DNA from: Pseudonocardia acidicola | Lineage (GTDB): Bacteria; Actinomycetota; Actinomycetes; Mycobacteriales; Pseudonocardiaceae | Assembly (NCBI RefSeq): GCF_012911935.1 | Contig: NZ_JAAXLA010000042.1 | Span: 1 to 58,314, forward strand | Reading direction: 5' to 3' | DNA: 58,314 bases | Shown: positions 1 to 6,463 of the stretch, piece by piece | Position numbering within the stretch: position 1 is the stretch's first letter | Layout: every line of letters begins with the position of its first letter | Made by a program: the position numbers and the translations under genes | The notes under the pieces: model-generated | Seen by the model: only the letters and a program-made list of their open reading frames with translations | The model's database searches: none | What the model was told of the DNA's origin: nothing

Positions 1-1469
1 GGCTCGACGCGGCCCGCCCCGAAGCCGTGCAGCGGCGCCGCCGCACCGGGCACCGCACCGCCCGCGAGAACCTCGACGACCTGTGCGATCCGGGCAGCTT
101 CGTCGAGTACGGCGCCCTGGCCATCGCGAAGGCGGCCAGCAGACGGGTCCGCGAGCACGCCGCGCAGCAGCGCGAGGTTGGTGCCGACGCCGGTGATGTC
201 GGCTTCGCACAGCGCCCGGTACGCCTTCGCGACCAGCGTCGGGAAGTCCGGTGCGTGCACGATCAGCTTGGCCAGCAGCGGGTCGAACCGCAGGCTCGTG
301 CGGTAACCGGGGTAACCGCCGGCGTCGACCCGGATGCCGTGTCCCGACGGCAGGTCGAAGGCGGCGATCGTGCCCGCGGCGGGCTGCAGCGCGCCGTCCG
401 GCGCGACGGTCTCGGTGGTGATCCGGGCCTGCAGCGCGAACCCCCGCGGGGCCGGCGGCTGGGTCAGGCCCAGCTCGGCCAGCGTCGCCCCGGCGGCCAG
501 CAGCAACTGCGCGCGGACGAGGTCGACGCCGGTGACCTCCTCGGTGACGGTGTGTTCGACCTGCAACCGGGGGTTCACCTCGAGGAACGCGAAGCCCTCC
601 CCGCCCACGAGGAACTCGACCGTGCCGACGCCGGAGTACCCGGCCGCCTCCCCGACCGCGACCGCCGCCGCGGTGAGCCGCTGCCGCAGGTCGGCGGCCA
701 GCCCGGGACTCGGGGCGATCTCGACGACCTTCTGGTGCCGGCGCTGGATGCTGCAGTCCCGCTCGCCGAGGTGCGCCACCGCGGTGCCGTCGCCGAGGAT
801 CTGCACCTCGATGTGCCGGGCGCCGCGCAGCAACTGCTCGACGTAGACCGCCCCGTCCCCGACCGCGGTCGCCGCCTCCCGGGACGCCGCGGCGAACGCG
901 GCCGGCAGGTCGTCCACGCGGGTCACCGGCCGGATCCCGCGGCCCCCGCCGCCGGCCACCGCCTTGAGCATCACCGCCGCGTCCGGCCCGAGCGAGGCGA
1001 AGAACGCCTGTGCCCCGGCGAGGTCGACCGGCCCGGCCGTGCCGGCGAGCACCGGCACCCCGGCGCCCGCCGCGAGCGACCGGGCCCGGGTCTTGTCGCC
1101 GAAGACGTCCAGCAGTTCCGGGCGCGGGCCGACGAACCGCACCCCCGCCGCCGCACAGGCCCGGGCGAAGGCGGGGTTCTCGCTGAGGAAACCGTAGCCG
1201 GGGTGCACCGCGTCGGAGCCGTGCGCGCGGGCCACCTCGACGAGCTGCTCGACGTCGAGGTACGCCGCGACCCCGGAGCCGCGCAGCGGCACCGCCGCGT
1301 CGGCCTTGTGCACGTGCAGGCAGTCGGCGTCGTCCGCGGCGTAGACCGCGAGGGTCGCGATCCCCAGCTCCGCGGCCGCACGCAGGATCCGCACCGCGAT
1401 CTCCCCGCGGTTGGCCACCAGCAGTCGCGCGAACGGCGCCCGTCGTCCGGCCGGAGTCGATACAGCCAT
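1..1469 (-). CDS. Acyl-CoA carboxylase, biotin carboxylase part (open at the window edge)
   Basis: Biotin carboxylase carboxylates biotin using ATP and bicarbonate; in multidomain acyl-CoA carboxylases it is followed by a biotin carrier and a carboxyltransferase. From an ATG at 1469 the frame shows the N-terminal VANRGEIAVR motif (residues 18-27), the ATP-grasp glycine loop KAVAGGGGRGIR (about 168-179), and EVNPRLQVEHTV (about 293-304). Recognisable homology ends near residue 442 (NLALLRGVLADP), coordinate about 144. The frame stays open to base 1, but I do not recognise the last 45-50 codons, and the opposite strand there encodes a carboxyltransferase start. A GAGGGAG ribosome site precedes the ATG, behind a pentanucleotide repeat. 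The biotin carrier and most of the carboxyltransferase are not visible, so the gene is either rearranged or misassembled at this edge. Confidence 0.85.
   Translation of the reverse strand, partial: MAVSTPAGRRAPFARLLVANRGEIAVRILRAAAELGIATLAVYAADDADCLHVHKADAAVPLRGSGVAAYLDVEQLVEVARAHGSDAVHPGYGFLSENPAFARACAAAGVRFVGPRPELLDVFGDKTRARSLAAGAGVPVLAGTAGPVDLAGAQAFFASLGPDAAVMLKAVAGGGGRGIRPVTRVDDLPAAFAAASREAATAVGDGAVYVEQLLRGARHIEVQILGDGTAVAHLGERDCSIQRRHQKVVEIAPSPGLAADLRQRLTAAAVAVGEAAGYSGVGTVEFLVGGEGFAFLEVNPRLQVEHTVTEEVTGVDLVRAQLLLAAGATLAELGLTQPPAPRGFALQARITTETVAPDGALQPAAGTIAAFDLPSGHGIRVDAGGYPGYRTSLRFDPLLAKLIVHAPDFPTLVAKAYRALCEADITGVGTNLALLRGVLADPSAGRLRDGQGAVLDEAARIAQVVEVLAGGAVPGAAAPLHGFGAGRVE
3..128 (+). 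pseudogene. Carboxyltransferase-domain fragment on the opposite strand
   Basis: In plus frame 3 the window opens with LDAARPEAVQRRRRTGHRTA and continues through DPGSFVEYGALAIA. From memory this is the start of the carboxyltransferase domain of actinobacterial BC-BCCP-CT carboxylases (arginine-rich RTARENL, DPGSFVEYG). The match stops at about 128, where family members continue AQRRRR; here the frame continues with unrelated antisense of the biotin carboxylase gene. The piece therefore points toward, and runs into, the 3' end of the minus-strand biotin carboxylase. It may be the inverted middle of one gene, or an assembly artefact. Confidence 0.7.
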
Positions 1470-1482
1470 CGGCTCTCCCTCA

Positions 1483-1504
1483 CCTCGCCTCGCCTCGCCT
1501 CGCC
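1483..1504. repeat. Pentanucleotide tandem repeat in the carboxylase leader
   Basis: CCTCG is repeated four times plus two bases (GGCGA units when read on the minus strand). It lies 14 bases upstream of the ATG at 1469 and merges into the GGTGAGGGAG ribosome-site region. A change in copy number would shift promoter or ribosome-site spacing without touching the reading frame. Confidence 0.8.
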
Positions 1505-1572
1505 GATCACCGTCGCACACCGGGGGCCGGCCGGCCCAGAGCCACGGCGTGGCGGGGCCTAGCGTCGCCGGC

Positions 1573-2373
1573 ATGAGCGCCGCCCCGGAGGACGTCGTCA
1601 CCCTGCCCGGGGGCCGGGTCCGCCCGGTCGACCTGAGCCATCCGCTCGGGCCGACCCCCAGCGAGCCCGCGCCACCGCAGATCGCCCGCACCTCGCACAC
1701 CGACGGCGCGCAGCTGTGGGAACACTGGTACGGCATCCCGGCCGGCGCGCTGCCGCTCGGCGCCGGGTTCGCCGGCGAGGTGGTCACCGCGTCGACGCAC
1801 GCCGGCACCCACGTCGACGCCCCGTGGCACTACGCGGCCACCGCCGAGGGCGCCCCGGCGTGGACGATCGACGAGGTCCCGCTGTCGTGGTTCATCGGGC
1901 CGCTCGTCGTCCTCGACGTCTCCGACCTGCGCACCGGGGAGTTGATCACGCCCGCGCTGATCGACGCCCGGCTGCGCGCGATCGGCCACGCGCTCACCCC
2001 CGGTGACGTCGTCGCGTTCCGCACCGGCGCCGACCGGCTGTGGGGGCGCACGGAGTTCTGGGAGCACGGGTCCGGGCTGGGCCGCGACGCCGTGCTGCAC
2101 CTGGTCGACTCCGGCGTACGGCTGATCGGAACCGACGCCTGGAGCCTGGACCGGCCCTACCCCCGCATCGGTGAGGAGTGGCGCACCACCGGCGACCCCG
2201 ACCGGCTGTGGCCCGCGCATTTCGCCGGCGCGGACCGGCGGTACTGCCAGATCGAGAAGCTCGCCCGTCTCGACGAGCTACCGCCCACCGGGGCCACGAT
2301 CACCTGCTTCCCGATCAAGGTCGCCGCCGGCAGCGGCGCCTGGGCCCGCGCGACAGCCCTGGTCCCGGTGTGA
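1573..2373 (+). CDS. Cyclase-family metal-dependent hydrolase (kynurenine formamidase-like fold)
   Basis: Members of the cyclase family (PF04199) hydrolyse amide, lactone or ester bonds using metals. The 266-residue product carries the hallmark HAGTHVDAPWHY (HxGTHxDxPxH), near residues 76-87, and an early DLSHPL motif. I chose the ATG at 1573 because the open frame upstream is antisense to the carboxylase leader. The gene is divergent from the carboxylase and convergent with the DUF559 gene, and a perfect palindrome begins 9 bases after its stop. The substrate cannot be told: the family includes kynurenine formamidases, isatin hydrolases and polyketide-related cyclases. A tryptophan 2,3-dioxygenase lies 30 kb away, which is too far to argue for a kynurenine role. 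Confidence 0.85.
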   Translation: MSAAPEDVVTLPGGRVRPVDLSHPLGPTPSEPAPPQIARTSHTDGAQLWEHWYGIPAGALPLGAGFAGEVVTASTHAGTHVDAPWHYAATAEGAPAWTIDEVPLSWFIGPLVVLDVSDLRTGELITPALIDARLRAIGHALTPGDVVAFRTGADRLWGRTEFWEHGSGLGRDAVLHLVDSGVRLIGTDAWSLDRPYPRIGEEWRTTGDPDRLWPAHFAGADRRYCQIEKLARLDELPPTGATITCFPIKVAAGSGAWARATALVPV

Positions 2374-2381
2374 GCCGGCAT

Positions 2382-2437
2382 CGAGAACGGCGTTACGGTC
2401 GATTCTGGGCGGATTCGCTACCGTAACGCCGTTCTCG
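2382..2437. repeat. Palindromic element, copy A
   Basis: Two perfect 18-base arms (CGAGAACGGCGTTACGGT and its reverse complement, 2382-2399 and 2420-2437) flank a 20-base loop. The element lies between the cyclase stop and the convergent DUF559 gene. Its right arm encodes the last residues of the DUF559 protein. Copy B, same orientation and same loop length, is at 3345-3400. It could act as a bidirectional transcription stop or as a mobile palindromic repeat. Confidence 0.9.
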
Positions 2438-3299
2438 TCGACCCACCCCGGGCGGCGAGGAGGCGAGTGATGCGGGTGAGGGTGTGGGAGGGGTAGGCCA
2501 GCACGTCCTCGTCGATGCAGCGCACGGTCTCCCAGCCGATCTGCGCCAACGCGTCGTCGCGGCGGTTGTCACGGCCGGAGCGGTCGCGCCGGAAGTGGAA
2601 CTCGCCGTCGTACTCGATGGCGAGCTTCGCATCCGGGTAGGCCAGGTCGGCGCGGGCGAGGACGAGTCCGCGCTCGTCGACGATCCGATACTGCGACTCC
2701 GGTACCGGCAGCCCGCCGAGTATCAGCAGCAGCCGCAACCGCGTCTCCATCGCGGACTCGGCCCGGGGATCGGCGAGGGCGACGACCCGGTCGAGGCGCC
2801 GGCAGCCGCGGGCTCCCGGGTGGGCGGTGCGGTGGTCCAGAAGGGCGCGCAGTGCGAAGCCTGCGCACCGGGCCAGCGCGTCGACGGCGACGACGGCCTC
2901 GACGAGCTCGAGACGGCGGGCCAGGTCCCAGGCGGTGCGCACCGGGCCGGTGACCCGGCAGCCTGCGACCGTGCAGACGTCGTCCGCGGCGAGCCGGCCG
3001 CGGCGGACGAGCAGGCCCGGGCGAGCGCGGACGGTCCCCCACGGGTCCACGATCTCGGCGGGCGCGTTCGCCGGGTGGCACCCCGCTCCGAGCAACGCCG
3101 CCGCGGAGTACCCGGCGAGCGCACCACGACCGCCGTGCAGCAGCGCCGCCGCACGCGACCGGACCACCAGATCGACCTTCGTCCCGGCCGGGACGTAGAT
3201 GCCGCGGAACACCTGGTCGAACGCCGGGCCGCGCAACCGGCCGGGCGTGACCGTTCCGCGCGCGATCGCCTCCGCACCCCGAAACGGCCCGTCCAGCAT
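2418..3299 (-). CDS. DUF559 (VSR-like) endonuclease-domain protein
   Basis: The 293-residue protein has the architecture seen in many actinobacterial AbiEi-like/DUF559 proteins. An N-terminal winged-helix-like part (about 10-75, including FRGIYVPAG) precedes a C-terminal DUF559 domain (about 180-285). The candidate nuclease residues are D218 and E229-Y-D-G232, with H235 following, resembling the PD-(D/E)xK/VSR fold. No toxin partner lies beside it. The stop codon and the last residues (TALR) fall inside the right arm of palindrome copy A; copy B sits about 45 bases upstream of the start. The ATG at 3299 has no clear ribosome site. Cellular function is unknown. The flanking repeats raise the possibility that gene and repeats form one unit, much as RAYT proteins and REP sequences do, but that is inference. 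Confidence 0.8.
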   Translation of the reverse strand: MLDGPFRGAEAIARGTVTPGRLRGPAFDQVFRGIYVPAGTKVDLVVRSRAAALLHGGRGALAGYSAAALLGAGCHPANAPAEIVDPWGTVRARPGLLVRRGRLAADDVCTVAGCRVTGPVRTAWDLARRLELVEAVVAVDALARCAGFALRALLDHRTAHPGARGCRRLDRVVALADPRAESAMETRLRLLLILGGLPVPESQYRIVDERGLVLARADLAYPDAKLAIEYDGEFHFRRDRSGRDNRRDDALAQIGWETVRCIDEDVLAYPSHTLTRITRLLAARGGSTRTALR

Positions 3300-3344
3300 T
3301 CGACCACGATCACCGACCGGGCCCCGTTCCCGTGGGCGTTTGAT

Positions 3345-3400
3345 CGAGAACGGCGTTACGGTCGTTTCAGCGCGGGATTTCTACCGCAACGCCGTTCTCG
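3345..3400. repeat. Palindromic element, copy B
   Basis: The left arm (3345-3362) is identical to that of copy A. The 20-base loop is partly conserved. The right arm (3383-3400) has one change (CCGCAAC instead of CCGTAAC). It begins 45 bases upstream of the DUF559 start and ends 11 bases after the stop of the acyl-CoA dehydrogenase at 3412, so it could also terminate that operon. Copy A is in the same orientation, 963 bases away. Confidence 0.9.
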
Positions 3401-3411
3401 ACGAACCTCGC

Positions 3412-4584
3412 TCAGCCTGCCGCTACGGGTGGCGCGACGGGAGACGGGGCGGCCGTGTCGAGGACGTGGGTTGCGATGCGGTCGCGGTGGGCCTCGGCGC
3501 CGCCCAGCAACGCGGCGTCGGTGACCGCGCGCTTGTAGTACAGGTGCGCCTGGTGTTCCCAGGTGAAGCCGATACCGCCGTGCACCTGCACGGTGTCCGC
3601 GGCGACCCGGTAGTACGCGTCCGAGCAGGTGGCCTGCGCGATGGCGGTCGCCAGCGCCGGGTGGTCGGTGCCGTCCTGCAGCGCCCACGCCGCGTGGTAG
3701 GCCGTGGAACGGGCGTGCTCGACGGCCACGAGCATGTCGGCGCACCGGTGCTTGACGGCCTGGAACGAGCCGATCGGGCGCCCGAACTGCATCCGGCTCT
3801 TCGCGTACTCCACGGTCAGGTCCAGCAGGTGCTGCGCGCCGCCGACCTGCTCGGCGGCCAGCAGCACCGCGCCGACCTCGAACGCGTGCCCGACGACCCG
3901 CGCGATCTCGTCGGGCCCGGCGAGCAGCCGCGCGGGTGCGTCCTCCAGCCGCAGCGCCGCCTGCTGCCGCGTCAGGTCCAGCGTGGACAACGGTGTGCGG
4001 GCCACTCCGGTGGCCGCGCCCTCCATGGCGAACAGCGCGAAACCGTCGGGGCCTGCCGCGGTGACGAGCAACAGGTCGGCCGCGGCCGCGTCGACGACCT
4101 GGGCCACCTCCCCGGTGAGCGTCCAGCTCTCCCCCGCGGCCTGGGCCCGGACCGCGACGGCGGCCGGCTCGAAGCGCCCGCCCCGCTCCGGCGCGGCCAG
4201 CGCCGCGGTCCGGGCGCCCTCGACCAGCGGGGGCAGCAGCTCGGCCTTCGCCGCGTGATCGGACGCCGCGACCAGTGCCGGGATGGCCAGCGCAACCGTC
4301 CCGAACACCGGGCCGCACAGCAGCGCGGCCCCGAACTCCTCGACGACGACGGCCTGGTCGACCAGCCCGCCGTCGGCCCCGCCGTACTCCGCGGGCACGG
4401 CGAGCCCGAGCACCCCGAGCTCGGTGCCCAGCCGCGACCACAGCTTCGGGTCGTACCCGATCGGCGACTCCATGAGCCGGCGCACCGTCGCCTCGTCGGA
4501 GAACTCGGCGCAGAACTGCCGGACCGCCCGGCGCAGGTCCTGCTGCTCGGCGGAGAAGACGAAGGTAGGCGACGGCTCAGCCAC
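3412..4584 (-). CDS. Acyl-CoA dehydrogenase, second gene of a coupled pair
   Basis: This is a 390-residue flavin-dependent acyl-CoA dehydrogenase of about the usual length. It contains the N-terminal helical domain (AEQQDLRRAVRQFCAE), LAVPAEYGG, a middle beta domain, and the C-terminal helical domain with RMQFGRPIGSFQAVKH and VQVHGGIGFTWEH. The GTG at 4584 (VAEPSPTFVFS) overlaps the stop of the upstream dehydrogenase by 8 bases, which argues for translational coupling. In actinobacteria such FadE pairs often form heteromeric dehydrogenases for bulky substrates such as steroid side chains. The position usually occupied by the catalytic glutamate cannot be fixed by eye, so this may be the partner subunit. 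Confidence 0.9.
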   Translation of the reverse strand: MAEPSPTFVFSAEQQDLRRAVRQFCAEFSDEATVRRLMESPIGYDPKLWSRLGTELGVLGLAVPAEYGGADGGLVDQAVVVEEFGAALLCGPVFGTVALAIPALVAASDHAAKAELLPPLVEGARTAALAAPERGGRFEPAAVAVRAQAAGESWTLTGEVAQVVDAAAADLLLVTAAGPDGFALFAMEGAATGVARTPLSTLDLTRQQAALRLEDAPARLLAGPDEIARVVGHAFEVGAVLLAAEQVGGAQHLLDLTVEYAKSRMQFGRPIGSFQAVKHRCADMLVAVEHARSTAYHAAWALQDGTDHPALATAIAQATCSDAYYRVAADTVQVHGGIGFTWEHQAHLYYKRAVTDAALLGGAEAHRDRIATHVLDTAAPSPVAPPVAAG

Positions 4585-5779
4585 GGGGCACCTCCCGCCA
4601 CGGCCGGTTCGCGTCGGCCCGCAGGTCACCGGGCAGGCCCAGCACCCGCTCCCCCAGGATGTTGCGCAGCACCTCGGACGTCCCACCTTCGATCGTGTTG
4701 GCGCGCGAGCGCAGGAACCGCTGCTGCACCGGACCCCGCCGGTCGGCGTCCCTGCCGTTCTCGCTCACCGCGTAGGAGCCGTAGAGCGTGGCCTCCGGGC
4801 CGAGCAGTTCCATGCAGAACTCGTAGACGTGCTGGTTCAGCTCGGCCGAGACCAGCTTGCTGATCGAGCCCTCCGGCCCCGGCGAGCCGGCGGTGGCCGA
4901 CCGCCGGGCGCGCTCGCCGGTGAGCCGGTGCGCCTCGGCTCTGGTCCACAGCGCCGCCAGCCGGTCGCGCAGCACCGGGGTGTGCCGGTCCGGACGCTGT
5001 GCCCACAGCGCGACGGCATCGGCGATCGTGCCGGTGCCGCGGACGCTGGATCCCCCGCCGATCGCCGAACGCTCGTTCATCAGCGTGGTCATCGCGACCC
5101 GCCAGCCGTCGCCGACGGCGCCGAGCCGGTGCGCGTCGGGGATCCGCGCGTCGCTGAGGTAGACCTCGTTGAACTCGGCCTGCCCGGTCATCTGCCGCAG
5201 CGGCCGGGTCTGCACGCCGGGGGCGTGCATGTCCAGCACGAAGTAGCTCAGGCCCTTGTGTTTGGGCTGGTCGGGGTCGGTGCGGGCGAGCAGCAGCGCC
5301 CACCGGGAGCGGTGCGCCAGGCTCGTCCAGACCTTCTGCCCGTTGATCACCCAGTCGTTGCCGTCGCGGACCGCCGAGGTGGCCAGCCCGGCCAGATCGG
5401 ACCCGGCGCCGGGCTCGCTGAACAGCTGACACCAGATGTGCTCGCCGGTGGCCAGCGGGCGCAGCCACTCCCGCGCCAGGCCGGCCGACTGCGCGTGCTC
5501 CCGCACCGTCGGCGCGGCCATGCCGTAGCCGATCGGGTTGACGTAGAACGGGACGGGACCACCCGCACCCTGCAGGATCTCGTCGGCGACGGCCTGCAGC
5601 CCCCGGGACACCCCGAGACCGCCGAGGCCCTCCGGGAAGTGCACCCAGGACAGGCCGGCCGCGAAGCAGGCCCCGAGGAACTCCCGCTGCGGCACCGACC
5701 GTGGATCGTGCTCCGCGATCACCCGCCGGGCGGCCTCCGCGACACGCGTGGCGTCCGTGGCGTCCGTGCCGGTACTCAC
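4577..5779 (-). CDS. Acyl-CoA dehydrogenase, first gene of a coupled pair
   Basis: A 400-residue acyl-CoA dehydrogenase. Visible landmarks are WCQLFSEPGAGSDLAGL (flavin/substrate region), GQKVWTSLAH, MTTLMNERSAIGGG and the C-terminal TIEGGTSEVLRNILGERVLGL, typical of long-chain or branched FadE proteins. The GTG at 5779 is preferred: the open frame continues upstream, but recognisable sequence begins just after this point. It is the promoter-proximal gene of a two-gene unit with the dehydrogenase ending at 3412. Together they should oxidise one acyl-CoA; the nearby acyl-CoA carboxylase fits an acyl-CoA breakdown theme. The exact substrate is not visible. Confidence 0.92.
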   Translation of the reverse strand: MSTGTDATDATRVAEAARRVIAEHDPRSVPQREFLGACFAAGLSWVHFPEGLGGLGVSRGLQAVADEILQGAGGPVPFYVNPIGYGMAAPTVREHAQSAGLAREWLRPLATGEHIWCQLFSEPGAGSDLAGLATSAVRDGNDWVINGQKVWTSLAHRSRWALLLARTDPDQPKHKGLSYFVLDMHAPGVQTRPLRQMTGQAEFNEVYLSDARIPDAHRLGAVGDGWRVAMTTLMNERSAIGGGSSVRGTGTIADAVALWAQRPDRHTPVLRDRLAALWTRAEAHRLTGERARRSATAGSPGPEGSISKLVSAELNQHVYEFCMELLGPEATLYGSYAVSENGRDADRRGPVQQRFLRSRANTIEGGTSEVLRNILGERVLGLPGDLRADANRPWREVPRG

Positions 5780-5921
5780 CTGACTCAACTGCTCTCCCCG
5801 CGACTCCTCCGAGCTGCCCGCGTGGCAGTCAGTTCTGACCGTAAACGACGGCGGGCTGCGGCGGCAGTCCCGTGAAGCGCCTCGACCGGACATCGGGTCG
5901 GCGGCGGCATCGCGCTGGTGA

Positions 5922-6347
5922 GTTCCTCGCGTCTGCGCCCGCCCCGCGGTGCTGTGGACCAACGTGACCTCGGTGCTCGTCGGGTTCGCGATGTTCGCCT
6001 CGCTGATGACGAGCACCCAGGTGTTGCAGGCCCCGGTCGCGACGGGGTACGGCTTCGGGCAGTCGCTGGTCGCCGCGGGCCTGCTGCTGCTCCCGATCGG
6101 GATCTCCATGGCCTTGTTCAGCCCGGTGTCGGCGTTGCTGTCGCGGCGCGCGGTGGTGGCCGCGGTGACCGCCGGGTTCACCGTTCAGGTCGGGGGCCGG
6201 ACGATCCCCGCCGGGACCGCGTACACGGTGCTGTTCGCCGTCGCCGCCGGCGCTGCCCTCGCCGTCGTCGTGGTGTCGGCACTGACCGCGCCGCGGACCG
6301 CCGCCGGCGCCACCGGGCGCGGCCCGGTCGCCGCACCGGCGGCGTAG
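5922..6347 (+). pseudogene. Remnant of a DHA2-type MFS transporter
   Basis: The open frame 5922-6347 carries RPAVLWTNVTSVLVGFAMF and GYGFGQSLVAAGLLLLPIGI, typical of transmembrane segments near helix 10 of 14-helix drug exporters. It then jumps from ALLSRR straight to AVVAAVTAGFTVQVGG, which belongs near the last two helices. About 300 N-terminal residues and an internal block of roughly 100 residues are missing, yet the frame is kept. No plausible start or ribosome site precedes it. I read it as a decayed exporter with an in-frame internal deletion; a functional short membrane protein is unlikely. Confidence 0.75.
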
Positions 6348-6463
6348 CCGAGCCGGTCGTGGCACCGCCGAACGGCCCCGCGCCGAGCGGGGTCGCGCGG
6401 CGTTTTGCGGGCGCCCGACCGGGGTAGCTCCAGCGTCTCGCGCGACCCCAGGAGGTGAGGGCG

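Noticed and set aside
2418..3299. DUF559 gene as the antitoxin of an AbiE-type toxin-antitoxin pair
   Set aside because: No AbiEii-like nucleotidyltransferase is adjacent; the neighbours are a cyclase and an acyl-CoA dehydrogenase.
4750..4760. Possible third copy of the palindromic element (GCCGTTCTCG)
   Set aside because: Only a 10-base part matches and it lies in the conserved coding sequence of an acyl-CoA dehydrogenase.
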